From Luteolibacter sp. (lineage in GTDB: Bacteria > Verrucomicrobiota > Verrucomicrobiia > Verrucomicrobiales > Akkermansiaceae): a stretch of 38,349 nt of DNA. Positions within the stretch are counted from its first letter, which is position 1. Each line of letters begins with the position of its first letter. The DNA lies in the NCBI GenBank assembly GCA_030696085.1, contig JAUYNL010000035.1:1-38349 (forward strand), read 5' to 3'. Shown here in pieces: positions 15,887 through 24,331 of the stretch. The position numbers and the translations under genes were made by a program. The notes under the pieces were generated by a model that was not told where the DNA came from, made no database searches, and was given only the letters and a program-made list of their open reading frames with translations.

Positions 15887-16989
15887 CAGACGTCGCCGCG
15901 TTCGTCGCGTTCGAGCTGGATGCGGTCGTTGAGATTGCGGGCTTTGACGCGGCGGTTGCGTTTGGCCCAGCGTTCGACGGCCATTTGGCGCTTTTCGGCG
16001 CGTTTTTTATGGGCGGCGATTTCGTTTTCGAGATTGAGGAAACTTTCGTGGCGCGCGGGCTCGAGTTCTCCTTTGGCCACGGCCTCGCGGATCGCGCAGC
16101 CGGCGTCGTGGCGGTGGCTGCAATCCGAGTATTTGCAATCCGCGGCGATGGATTCGACATCGGAAAAACTTTCGCGCAGCGTGGATTCATCGGTCCACAT
16201 CTGGATTTCGCGCATGCCGGGATTGTCGATGAGCATGCCGCCGCCGGAGAGCGGGACGAGTTCGCGCGCGGTGGTGGTGTGGCGGCCCTTGCCGGTGGCT
16301 TCATTGCACTCGCTGGTCCACTGCCATTCCTCGCCGTAGAGTTGATTGACGAGGGTGGATTTGCCGACTCCGCTGGAGCCGACGATGCACATGGTGATGC
16401 CTTTTTTGAGATATTTTTTGAGGGTTTTGAGTCCCTCGCCTTTGAGGGCGCTGGTGATGTGAACGCTGGCTCCCTGCCACAAGGTGGCGATTTCCGCAGC
16501 GGCCTTTTCGTTTTGCTCCTTCGGGAAGAGGTCGGACTTGTTGACCAGCACGATGGCTTTTGCACCGCTGCGCTCGATGAGCATGAAGTAGCGTTCCATG
16601 CGGCGGAGGTTGAAATCCGGGCCGGCATCGGTGACCACGGCGACGAAATTGATATTGGCCCCGATGACCTGTGCCTGGGAGCTGTTGCCGGGCATTTTCC
16701 GCGAGAAACAGGACTGCCGTGGCAAGGTGGCGCGGATCACGTGATCCTGGTTTTCGTTTCCGAGCTCAAGCGCTACCCAATCGCCGACGGCGGGCAGATC
16801 CGCATCGCAGGTGGCCTCGTGCCAGACACGGCCGCAGAGCACGACATCGATTTCCTCGCCATCGCCGAGGAAGGCGCCGAAATTGATGGGTGACTCGCGG
16901 ATCAGGCGCGCGGGCACCCGGCCTTTGGCGCGATGTGGAGCGAAGGCGGCTTCAAAATCAGAATTCCAACCGAGTTCCTTGAGAGTCAT
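15886..16989 (-). CDS. rsgA: Ribosome small-subunit-dependent GTPase A
   Basis: Product of 367 residues. It shows the circularly permuted GTPase order: NKSDLF (G4), then SALKGEG (G5), then P-loop GSSGVGKS (204-211, Lys210), then DNPGMREI (G3). The N-terminal OB-fold precedes this. The C-terminal zinc site is CKYSDCSHRHDAGC (C-x4-C-x-H-x5-C), as in the family. It helps late 30S assembly and checks decoding-site maturation. Its ATG overlaps the stop of the LysM gene by one base and its stop overlaps the MscS start by one base, so all three are translationally coupled. Confidence 0.95.
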   Translation of the reverse strand: MTLKELGWNSDFEAAFAPHRAKGRVPARLIRESPINFGAFLGDGEEIDVVLCGRVWHEATCDADLPAVGDWVALELGNENQDHVIRATLPRQSCFSRKMPGNSSQAQVIGANINFVAVVTDAGPDFNLRRMERYFMLIERSGAKAIVLVNKSDLFPKEQNEKAAAEIATLWQGASVHITSALKGEGLKTLKKYLKKGITMCIVGSSGVGKSTLVNQLYGEEWQWTSECNEATGKGRHTTTARELVPLSGGGMLIDNPGMREIQMWTDESTLRESFSDVESIAADCKYSDCSHRHDAGCAIREAVAKGELEPARHESFLNLENEIAAHKKRAEKRQMAVERWAKRNRRVKARNLNDRIQLERDERGDV

Positions 16990-17978
16990 CAGCGGGGCGG
17001 GATCACCAACTTGCGGCCAAGGAGCACCACGTCGTTTTTCATGCCATTGGCCTTCATGATTTGTCGCGGATCCGCCTGATATTTTCTGGCGATGCGGGTG
17101 AGCGTGTCCCCTTTGATGACGGTATGGAAACGGGGCTTTGGAGGCTCGGGCGGAGTGGGAGCCGTGACGGGAGGGGCTGCGGGTGCCACGCTGTGAGCGG
17201 GCGTTTTCTCCATTACTGCGGGCTTGTCAGGGATGGCGGTTACAAGTCCGGTATCGGACTCCAAGATTGGCTTTACCGGCATCGGGGGCGGCGGGGTTTC
17301 GAGCACTTCCGGTGTGGGTGGTGCGTCCGCGTTTTCCGGCAGTGACGGCGGCTGTTCCACGGACGCGGCAGGGGTGATTTCGACAGGCCGGAATTCTTCT
17401 CCCACTGCGACCGGAGGAGGAGGAGGAGGAGGAGGTGGTGGTGGTGGTGGTGGTGCCTGCGGTGGGGGTGTGACCGGGTTTTCCGACTCCAGTCGGATCG
17501 CCTGGGAATCCGCGCCGTTGACTGGGGGTGGACTTGACTTTCCGGTCGGGAAAACCAGCAGTACGGTTGCGATGCCGGCGATTGGAATGAGGATCGCCAA
17601 AGCCATTTTGATCTTGCCGTCGCGACTTGCGAGCAGGGTCCGTAATGTGCAATTCCCGTTTTCGTCGTCGGAAGTTGTTTGTGTGCGGGCTGCCGCCCTC
17701 GTCACAGGCTGCGATTTCGCCGGTGTAGTTACGACGAGTGGTTGCGCTTCGTCAGGGGATTTGGGCAGCCGCAGGGTCTCGTGGCAGGATGGGCAGATCA
17801 CATCCGTGCCATTGAAATCCCCGGCCACGCGAAAAACAGTCCGGCAGCCCGGACAGACATAACCGTTCCAGGTTCTGGCTTTTACTTGCTCGTCATCCAC
17901 GGCGCGGAGGCTGTGCGATGAATCCACCCCGGGCAAGTCCGAAGCAGGGGCCTCTCGCCCGTTCCCTTGGCTGCGCAT
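16989..17978 (-). CDS. Zinc-ribbon / transmembrane / poly-proline / LysM protein
   Basis: Product of 329 residues. The N-terminal zinc ribbon has CPGC (42-45) and CPSC (62-65), like the cytoplasmic ribbons of envelope-regulatory proteins. One membrane segment (MALAILIPIAGIATVLLVF) starts near residue 130. A Pro-rich periplasmic linker includes an unbroken run of about 14 prolines. A C-terminal LysM domain, FHTVIKGDTLTRIARKYQADP to GRKLVIPP (about 284-328), should bind peptidoglycan glycan chains. The layout links the cytoplasm to the wall; the exact role is unknown. It starts 9 bases after the helical-repeat gene and is coupled to rsgA. ATG 17978 is the first start before the ribbon. Confidence 0.8.
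   Translation of the reverse strand: MRSQGNGREAPASDLPGVDSSHSLRAVDDEQVKARTWNGYVCPGCRTVFRVAGDFNGTDVICPSCHETLRLPKSPDEAQPLVVTTPAKSQPVTRAAARTQTTSDDENGNCTLRTLLASRDGKIKMALAILIPIAGIATVLLVFPTGKSSPPPVNGADSQAIRLESENPVTPPPQAPPPPPPPPPPPPPPVAVGEEFRPVEITPAASVEQPPSLPENADAPPTPEVLETPPPPMPVKPILESDTGLVTAIPDKPAVMEKTPAHSVAPAAPPVTAPTPPEPPKPRFHTVIKGDTLTRIARKYQADPRQIMKANGMKNDVVLLGRKLVIPPR
17413..17454. repeat. (GGA)7(GGT)7 microsatellite encoding poly-proline
   Basis: On the plus strand seven GGA triplets are followed by seven GGT triplets. In the minus-strand LysM gene they are read as CCA and CCT codons, giving a proline run. Triplet slippage would change linker length without a frameshift. Confidence 0.95.
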
Positions 17979-17987
17979 TGATCTGAG

Positions 17988-19238
17988 TTAGGGCTGCGAG
18001 TTGATCTGGTGGTCGAAATGTTTCTTCACGGATGAAGGCAGCGGATGGGTCTGCATCCAGGTGGTCGCGGCCGCAGGGTCGCGTTCCAGCCAGCGGCCCA
18101 CCGCCCGGGTGTACATTTGATTGCGGGTGTTGGCATCGGCGATGCGGGAGATTTGGCTGATGGCTGCGGCCGGGGAATTTCCGAATGAATGCCAGATGAA
18201 ATTGCGCACCACATCGTCATCCACATCATCTGCGAAGCGGTCCATGAGCGTCATCGCCTTGGCGGGATCTGTGACGGCCACACTGCTGACCATGCCGCGC
18301 AGGGCGTTGCGGCGGGCTGCTCCCTTGGGCAAGGTGGAGAGCGAAGTCATGGCCGCCTGCTCGTCCTTGCGGGCCCAGGCGCTGTAAATGTCATCCATGC
18401 GGCGCTGGGTGGCTTCGCCGGGATTGGCGAGCAGCCAGGCGACGGTGCCGGCCGGGTCTTTCGCGGCCAGGCTTTCCGCCGCGCGGGTCATCGCGCCGCT
18501 TCTGAGGGCTTCATCGGACAGCCCTTCGATCCATGCGCGGGTGGCTTCGGTGCCCATGGTCAGCAGATGCGGGAGCATGGCATCCAGAGCATCGCCGCGT
18601 TCGCGGCTGCGCGGCATGCCGGTGAGGAGTTGGGTGGCCCGTTGCGGATCCTCTGCGGCTAGGCTGCGGAGGATACCGGCGAGGTGCGGATTGGCCCCAT
18701 CACCGGTGTGGTTTGCCTGGGCCCAGCGGATGGCGGCATCCGGATCCAAGGAGGCCCAGGTGGTGAGAATGGTATCCATCGCGAAACGGTTGTTGGTCTT
18801 GTCCTTGGCGTAGGCGAGTGCGCTGAGCGGATCCGCTTTCGCCCAGGCGGAAAGCAGCAGGGTGTATTCGCCGAGGCGGCTATCGGTGATCCCGAGATCG
18901 CGGAAACGGGTGACGGCTTCCTCGAAGTCTCCCGGGCGGAGTTGATCGATGAAGGCGAGCAGCGCACGGTTTCGATCAAGCGGATTCTCACCGCGGAGGA
19001 TGGTTTCCAGGCGCTTCAGACGCTCTGCGGAGGACAATGCGGACAAGCGCGTTGTGCGTGGGGTTCCGGAGTTGGTGGCGTCGTCGGACCAGGCGCCGGA
19101 AGCCCGCGCGGAGCGCGTGGCAGCAGGACCGGCATTCGTGGCGGAATGCGAAGCGGGCGAAGTGATGCGTCCGGCGAAGAAACCCATGGTGCCGATGAAA
19201 ACCAGCGAGGCGAGCAGGGTGAGGGAGGATGTTTTCAT
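17988..19238 (-). CDS. Exported helical-repeat protein, unknown function
   Basis: Product of 416 residues from ATG 19238. It has an N-terminal signal or anchor (MKTSSLTLLASLVFIGTMGFFAGRI). The rest consists of repeated helical units of roughly 35-40 residues with the recurring pattern W...DP..A..W, for example SAWAKADPLSALAYAK, TTWASLDPDAAIRWAQ, ESLAAKDPAGTVAWL and SAWARKDEQAAMTSL. Similar exported repeat proteins are frequent in Verrucomicrobia; they probably form a right-handed solenoid for protein binding. Function is unknown. It is the first gene of the operon with LysM protein, rsgA and mscS. The upstream open frame to 19547 lacks repeats and is not included. Confidence 0.72.
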   Translation of the reverse strand: MKTSSLTLLASLVFIGTMGFFAGRITSPASHSATNAGPAATRSARASGAWSDDATNSGTPRTTRLSALSSAERLKRLETILRGENPLDRNRALLAFIDQLRPGDFEEAVTRFRDLGITDSRLGEYTLLLSAWAKADPLSALAYAKDKTNNRFAMDTILTTWASLDPDAAIRWAQANHTGDGANPHLAGILRSLAAEDPQRATQLLTGMPRSRERGDALDAMLPHLLTMGTEATRAWIEGLSDEALRSGAMTRAAESLAAKDPAGTVAWLLANPGEATQRRMDDIYSAWARKDEQAAMTSLSTLPKGAARRNALRGMVSSVAVTDPAKAMTLMDRFADDVDDDVVRNFIWHSFGNSPAAAISQISRIADANTRNQMYTRAVGRWLERDPAAATTWMQTHPLPSSVKKHFDHQINSQP

Positions 19239-19376
19239 AATCGGGGGCGGGCGGACAATACCACCGATCAGGCAGCGGTCGCGCGAAATTGTTCCCAATC
19301 CCCGGACTGCGGATGCCCGCCACCCGCGCGGTTTTTGCCCTTGGAAAAGAAGGTTTGGCGGTGGAAACTGCCGCCG

Positions 19377-19853
19377 ATGCCAAATCTCGTCCGGGTAGAA
19401 CCGATCGCGCTGCTGCCGACACAGGCGGGCTGTGCCGTTTTTTTGGGAGATGGCACGAAGGCGATCGTGTTTTACATCGATCCCGGCGTGGGGGCGTCCA
19501 TCAACGCCTCCTTGAGCGGCCAGCTCCCGCCGCGACCGCTGACGCATGACCTATATCTGCTGACGCTGGAGGCTTTCGGCGCGAAGGTTTCGCGGGCGGT
19601 GATCGTGAGCATGGCGGACGAAGTTTATTTCGCCCGGCTGATCCTGGAGGCGGAAAATGAAATCATGGAGCGCAAGATCATCGAGCTGGATGCGCGCCCG
19701 TCGGACTGTCTGGCGGTGGTGGTACGCTGCGGAGCGCCGCTTTATGTGGTGAGGGAGCTCTGGGAATCCCTGGAGGACATGTCTTCCGTGCTCGCTGAAA
19801 TGCGGGAAAGCGCTGGCGAGGGCGAGGGTGGCAAGGACCATCCTTCGGTCTAA
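19377..19853 (+). CDS. Bifunctional nuclease (BFN/DUF151) domain protein
   Basis: Product of 158 residues from ATG 19377. It matches the BFN family in order: a first strand block (LVRVEPIALLPTQAGCAVFLGD), then RPLTHDLYLLTLEAFGAKVSRAVI, FARLILE, and the highly conserved end ELDARPSDCLAVVVRCGAPLYV. The family was named from plant and thermophile proteins with reported DNase/RNase activity; in most bacteria the role is not known. It is transcribed divergently from the helical-repeat operon. The frame is open upstream to 18684, but that part is antisense shadow. Confidence 0.88.
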   Translation: MPNLVRVEPIALLPTQAGCAVFLGDGTKAIVFYIDPGVGASINASLSGQLPPRPLTHDLYLLTLEAFGAKVSRAVIVSMADEVYFARLILEAENEIMERKIIELDARPSDCLAVVVRCGAPLYVVRELWESLEDMSSVLAEMRESAGEGEGGKDHPSV

Positions 19854-19917
19854 CGAAGGAGTTTTTTCGGGATTCGTCGCTTGCGGCGGAAATGATCGGC
19901 ATTATTCTCGCCGCACC

Positions 19918-21132
19918 ATGAGTGCCACCCCCGCTTCCGGCCTGCCCGCATACTTGCGCGAAGAAATCCTGCTCCATCCCGGGAAGCGCGAGTTTCCATC
20001 CTTCGATCTGGTGCGTCTGCTGGGCACCGTTTTCGCTCCCACGCAGGGCTGCCGGGTTTGCGTGCTGGTGGACTTCGATGAACCCGCGGAACTCATCAAG
20101 GACTTCGCGTTTCTCGATCATGACGGCTTTCCGGTGCAGAAAAACGCCTATCAATACTTCTATCAGGGACTTCGCGGCAGCGGTCTCGAGGCGCTGGGCA
20201 TGACGGGCGGCGAAATGTTCGCCTTCCGCTGCACCCACGGATCCAACCTCGATCTCGAGGATGACGTCTGGGACACCGCCGGAAATCATTTGTCGCTGGA
20301 TCGTGATATCTATCCGAATTACGATCTGATCCTGTGCATCTCCACGTTTTCCGCCACCGCGCCGCTGACGGCGAAGTGCAGGGAATACGGGTTCCGCGGC
20401 GCCACGCTGCACGGACTCAACCATGTGATCCTCAACTCCGGCCTCGCGGTGGACTACCATCAGGTCTCGGCGGACGCCGAGCGCCTGCGCCTCGCGCTCA
20501 CCCGGGCCGATTCGATCGAAATCGACTTCGCGCTTGAAGACGGCCGGGTGCTCACCGCGTGGCTCGGACTCAATGGCCAGGAGGCGCAGAAATCCCACGG
20601 CCTCTGTCTCGGCAGGACGCCGGATATCGCGAACCTGCCGGCCGGCGAGGTGTATTTCGTGCCCGGCGATGCGCGCGGCCAGTTCCCGATGAAATACGAG
20701 GATGGCACGCTCGGCGTGCTCGATGTGGAAAACCGCTGCATCGTGCGCTCCACCCTCATCGCCGGAAATCCGGCCACCATCGCGGCGCACAACGCCCGCC
20801 TGGCAGATGATCCGATGACCGGCACGCTCGGCGAGCTCGGCTTCGGCACGCAGGTGCTGCCGGTTTCCGGCGCGGACATCCAGGACGAGAAAGTGCTCGG
20901 CACCTGCCACCTCGCGACCGGCCGCGACGACCACCTCGGCGGCGACATCCTGCCCTCGATGTTCAAGAAACACGAGAACTCGACCCACGACGACATCCTT
21001 TTCGCCCCGCACAAGACGCCGAATTTCAACATCAGCCAGGTGCGGATGAAACGCGGCGCGCAGGAGGAAATCCTGATCGAGAACTTCCGCCCGTCCCGCT
21101 ACCTGATGGACGCGCTGGCTGCCGGCCGCTGA
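19918..21132 (+). CDS. M29-like metallo-aminopeptidase family protein
   Basis: Product of 404 residues from ATG 19918. The C-terminal third resembles the metal-binding core of M29 (thermophilic) aminopeptidases: GELGFGTQ, then DEKVLGTCHLATGRDDHLGGD in short blocks, then ENSTHDDILFAP. These supply the Glu, His and Asp residues expected for a two-metal centre. The first 200 residues (DLVRLLGTVFAPTQGCRVCVLVDFDEP...GGEMFAFRCTHGSNLDL) resemble the alpha/beta half of that fold. It likely cleaves N-terminal residues from peptides in the cytoplasm, but the match is distant. A PfkB kinase follows after 63 bases. Confidence 0.5.
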   Translation: MSATPASGLPAYLREEILLHPGKREFPSFDLVRLLGTVFAPTQGCRVCVLVDFDEPAELIKDFAFLDHDGFPVQKNAYQYFYQGLRGSGLEALGMTGGEMFAFRCTHGSNLDLEDDVWDTAGNHLSLDRDIYPNYDLILCISTFSATAPLTAKCREYGFRGATLHGLNHVILNSGLAVDYHQVSADAERLRLALTRADSIEIDFALEDGRVLTAWLGLNGQEAQKSHGLCLGRTPDIANLPAGEVYFVPGDARGQFPMKYEDGTLGVLDVENRCIVRSTLIAGNPATIAAHNARLADDPMTGTLGELGFGTQVLPVSGADIQDEKVLGTCHLATGRDDHLGGDILPSMFKKHENSTHDDILFAPHKTPNFNISQVRMKRGAQEEILIENFRPSRYLMDALAAGR

Positions 21133-21195
21133 GCTTTCTTTTGATTGCGGATTGCGGCTTGACGTTTAAAAGACGGTCGCCATCCGCAGATCCCC

Positions 21196-22158
21196 ATGAC
21201 CCCGATCCCCGCTTCCCCATCCACCATCATCGTTGGTGGCACCATCGCCATTGATCACGTCAAGACGCCTGATTCCGAGGCATCCGATCTGCTCGGTGGT
21301 TCCGCCGCCTATGCCGCGCTGGCCGCCTCGTTTTTCAGCAGGCCGGTCTCGCTGGTCGGCATCATCGGCCATGATTTCCCGCAGGAACACCTCGACATGC
21401 TGGAAACCCGCGGCGTTTCCCTCGACGGCGTGGAGCGCTCGGAAAACGAATCGTTCACATGGTCCGGCGAATACCACGCCAACATGAACGAGCGCACCAC
21501 CCACCGCGTGGGCCTCAACGTGCTGGAAAACTGGGAGGTCAAGGTGCCTGCCGCTCTGGCCGCCGCGCCGATCGTGGTGCTCGCCAACATGTCTCCCGAC
21601 AATCAGATCGAGATGCTCACCCAGTGCGGCATCGATGTTTCAACTCCGGGAAACCCGGACTCGCGTTTTGTCATCGCCGATACGATGGACCTGTGGATCG
21701 AGATCGCCAACGCGCGGCTTCACGACGTGCTGCCGCATCTCGATTTGTTCGTGCTCAACGAGGGTGAGGCCCGCGAGCTGGCCGGCACCTCCAATCTCGT
21801 GCGCGCCGGGCGGATCCTGTTGGAGAAAGGCCCGCGCCATGTGGTGGTGAAACTCGGTGAATTCGGGGCGATGATGTTTTCAAGGGACGGCGGGATTTTC
21901 CGCTCCAGCGCCTGGCCGCTCGATGCCGTGGCCGATCCCACGGGTGCCGGCGACACCTTCGTCGGCGCGATGGCCGGCTACCTCGCCGCGCAGGGACCGC
22001 CGCCTTACGATGGCGCGCAACTGCGCCAGGCCATCATCCAGGGCTCGATCCTCGCCTCATTCACTTGCGAGGCCTTTTCCACGCGGCGTCTTGAATCGCT
22101 CGTTGCGGCGGATCTTGCACAGCGGCTGGAGGATTTCCGCACGAGCACCCACTGGTGA
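21196..22158 (+). CDS. PfkB-family sugar/nucleoside kinase
   Basis: Product of 320 residues, usual for ribokinase-like kinases. The N-terminal glycine-rich substrate motif is visible as LLGGSAAYAALAASFF (about 33-48). The C-terminal signature is DPTGAGDTFVGAMAGYLA, with catalytic base Asp253. Motifs VVVKLGEFGAMMF and DLFVLNEGEARELAG are also typical. It phosphorylates a sugar, nucleoside or sugar phosphate; the substrate cannot be told from sequence (adenosine-kinase-like and unclassified sugar kinases share this layout). It may be cotranscribed with the M29-like gene, and its stop is 16 bases from the stop of the convergent pseudokinase. Confidence 0.9.
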   Translation: MTPIPASPSTIIVGGTIAIDHVKTPDSEASDLLGGSAAYAALAASFFSRPVSLVGIIGHDFPQEHLDMLETRGVSLDGVERSENESFTWSGEYHANMNERTTHRVGLNVLENWEVKVPAALAAAPIVVLANMSPDNQIEMLTQCGIDVSTPGNPDSRFVIADTMDLWIEIANARLHDVLPHLDLFVLNEGEARELAGTSNLVRAGRILLEKGPRHVVVKLGEFGAMMFSRDGGIFRSSAWPLDAVADPTGAGDTFVGAMAGYLAAQGPPPYDGAQLRQAIIQGSILASFTCEAFSTRRLESLVAADLAQRLEDFRTSTHW

Positions 22159-22174
22159 GGCACGGGCCGGGCGC

Positions 22175-23503
22175 TCAGTCCACCAACTGGATCGCGGCGC
22201 GGTTGGTGATCTCGATTTCGGGTCGCTCGCGGCCGAAGTCCTTGCGCACCACCACTTTTCCGGTGAGGCGGACTTTTTTCCCGATGAGCGGGGCGAGCGC
22301 GTCCTTGCTGAGGCTGGTGGGTGCGTTTTTCACCACGATCGCCCCGCGCGGTGCGTCACGATCCGTTTTTTCCGTGAAAAACAGATAGAGCGTCTTGCCC
22401 GAGGTGGAGGGGCGGATTTCAAGCAGTGTGCCTTTGAGCGAGGCGATCCGGTTCTTGTGCCTCACCAGCAAGGCGGCTTGGTCGGTAGTGAAAACTCCGC
22501 CTTGTGATTCGAACAAGGCCTGTTGCGCGGCCAACTCGGCCTCGTCCGCCTGCCTCGCCCCGGCGGCTTGCGCGCTCAAGGTCGCCGCTCGTTCCTCCAC
22601 CCGGGTTTGTTCGGATGTTTTGCCCGAATCGAGCCCACCGCCGCCTGGCGGTTTCGGGGAATTCGCGTGTTGACTCGTCAGCAGCCAGCCAATCAGTCCA
22701 ATCACGACGAGGCCCAGTCCGAGAGCCAAAAACCACGGGGTTTTCGCGGTCGCCGGACCGGAGCGGACGGGCGGGGCAAGCTTGGCGGCGTTGACAATCT
22801 GCCTGGCGGGTGGTGGAGGGTCCGCCCCCTCGGCGGCGGCAAGGTTTTCCCGGACTTCACGCAAACTGGTGGTGGCCGCCGCGCCACGCAGCCAGTTGAG
22901 CCAGCCACCCAGACCCCGGCCGGCCTGATCATTCACCACCCGGCCCTTCCAGTTCATGATGTCCTCGGTCAGGGCGATGATCGATTCCAAGCCGCGCGCC
23001 TGTTCGTTTCCGCCCAGCCATTTCAACGGGGAAATCCAGAAGGTGAAGCCGCGGCCGCTTTTCTCGCTGCCCAGCACGATGGTTTGGAGATCCGTCTCCA
23101 CCCAGACAGCCTCCTCGGCGAGCACGTGTGAGAGCAGTTCGCACACTTCGAGACCCTGGGTGAGGAGTTCCACCGTCTCGCAGGCAGTGAGCGGTCCATG
23201 TTCGAGGACGATGTCCAGAACCGTGCCTTCGATCCATTCGGTGGCGATGTAGGGAATGCCATCCACCGGATCGCAGCCGCCGCTAACCACCGAACGCAGC
23301 GCCGGATGGCTCAATCCCGCCAGTCGTCCAAGCGCGATGTTGTAGGCGGTCTGCTCATCGGGGTGCAGGCCGCCACCATCGGCGCCGAACGGAAAAAAGC
23401 GGCGCAAGGCCACGATGCGCCCGGTCTCCGTGTCCAATGCGCGGAATACCACACCCGACAGGTCCTGAACGATAAGATCTTCAATCTCGAAGCGGCGGAT
23501 CAC
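22175..23503 (-). CDS. Membrane-anchored pseudokinase with C-terminal OB-like domain
   Basis: Product of 442 residues, GTG start at 23503 (no better in-frame ATG before the kinase region). The N-terminal 170 residues follow a Ser/Thr kinase fold (LSGVVFRALDTETGRIVALRRF; hinge IATEWIEG). The VAIK lysine is Arg34, the catalytic loop reads VETDLQTIVL instead of HRDLKPSN, and DFG is replaced by ISP, so it should be inactive. A transmembrane segment (WFLALGLGLVVIGLIGWLL) starts near residue 256, then an Ala/Glu-rich helical segment. The C-terminal 110 residues (LEIRPSTSGKTLYLFF...GKKVRLTGKVVV...IEITNRAAIQLVD) look like an OB-fold nucleic-acid-binding-like domain outside the membrane. Role: probably a scaffold or sensor; unknown. 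Confidence 0.7.
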   Translation of the reverse strand: MIRRFEIEDLIVQDLSGVVFRALDTETGRIVALRRFFPFGADGGGLHPDEQTAYNIALGRLAGLSHPALRSVVSGGCDPVDGIPYIATEWIEGTVLDIVLEHGPLTACETVELLTQGLEVCELLSHVLAEEAVWVETDLQTIVLGSEKSGRGFTFWISPLKWLGGNEQARGLESIIALTEDIMNWKGRVVNDQAGRGLGGWLNWLRGAAATTSLREVRENLAAAEGADPPPPARQIVNAAKLAPPVRSGPATAKTPWFLALGLGLVVIGLIGWLLTSQHANSPKPPGGGGLDSGKTSEQTRVEERAATLSAQAAGARQADEAELAAQQALFESQGGVFTTDQAALLVRHKNRIASLKGTLLEIRPSTSGKTLYLFFTEKTDRDAPRGAIVVKNAPTSLSKDALAPLIGKKVRLTGKVVVRKDFGRERPEIEITNRAAIQLVD

Positions 23504-23570
23504 TCAGACGCTTCTACCATGAAATATGGAGCAGGCAAAGCATCCTGTGCGACTTGGTCTAAAACGCCGG

Positions 23571-24170
23571 TCATTTGGCAAGCGCGGCGAATGCGATCTG
23601 TGGAAATCGCTCCGGCCGGTGGAAATCCGGTTCACCGGCACCTAGATCCGCCGCCGTGAGGCATCGCTGCTCCGGCGATCCCACGATGAAGGTGACATTG
23701 CCCCGTGATCGCGGCCCGAAATCGAGCCGGGCTTTCAACAGATCCACCGGGATCGCCATGGCCGCGAGCCACGCCCCATCCGGAGCCATTTCGGAAAATG
23801 TGGCGATGTCCGGCATGGCAATGTCCGTCTCCTCGGCGCGGACGCGGGCTGCCGTGAATTCGCAAGTCCACCAGGCACCGTTGGGCGCGAGATTGAATTC
23901 GAAATACCGCCCGCTCGCGGGATCCGCGATGAACAACTCCGCCACATCATGCTGCCATAGGCCGGCCTGGAACACTCCGGGGCGCGCCTGCGGATGCAAA
24001 TCCGCCGCTTTGCGATGATGCGCGAGAAACCACAAGCAGCGGTCATCCGTCGCCAGCGAAAAACCTGCCGGCGGCTCCACGGGCTGTCCGTGCCAGTCCT
24101 TCGTGATCCCTAACAGCGGCAGGTCCAGTTCACCCCACTTCAGAGGAACAGGGCTGGTGAAAATCGTCAT
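23571..24170 (-). CDS. CBM9/DOMON-like beta-sandwich protein
   Basis: Product of 199 residues without signal peptide. It has the order seen in carbohydrate-binding family 9-like domains: CLWFLAHHRKA, then LWQHDVAELFIADPASGRYFEFNLAPNGAWW in short blocks, then MAPDGAWLAAMAIPVDLL and the closing GNVTFIVGSP. The DVAELFI...YFEFNLAPNG pattern is the clearest. Such domains bind sugars or haem as modules of secreted enzymes, but here it is alone and apparently cytoplasmic, which is seen for stand-alone members. Function is unknown. It lies downstream of nothing obvious on its strand: the pseudokinase starts 67 bases beyond its stop in the same direction, so the two could be cotranscribed. Confidence 0.6.
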   Translation of the reverse strand: MTIFTSPVPLKWGELDLPLLGITKDWHGQPVEPPAGFSLATDDRCLWFLAHHRKAADLHPQARPGVFQAGLWQHDVAELFIADPASGRYFEFNLAPNGAWWTCEFTAARVRAEETDIAMPDIATFSEMAPDGAWLAAMAIPVDLLKARLDFGPRSRGNVTFIVGSPEQRCLTAADLGAGEPDFHRPERFPQIAFAALAK

Positions 24171-24331
24171 GCCGGAATCTGGCTGGCAGCAGCCGCTGCT
24201 GTCGAGACGTGAAAATCAAGCCACTTGGGGCCATATCCGGCCATAATGGTAATTCGTTGAATAATTTCAGGAAAAACATCGCTTTTTGCAGAGTGATATG
24301 GTTTTTACGCCCCAGCCAAAAACTTTTTTCC

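Noticed and set aside
15868-16893. A 341-codon plus-strand open frame opposite rsgA
   Set aside because: rsgA is unmistakable on the minus strand; the plus frame is compositional shadow.
15884-16991. Overlaps at both ends of rsgA considered as frameshifts
   Set aside because: Each is an exact one-base stop/start overlap (TGATG) and all three products are complete, so this is translational coupling.
19678-21012. A 444-codon minus-strand open frame opposite the M29-like gene
   Set aside because: It is antisense to a gene with recognisable motifs, and its product is the low-complexity R/E/V/H-rich type produced by GC-rich antisense frames.
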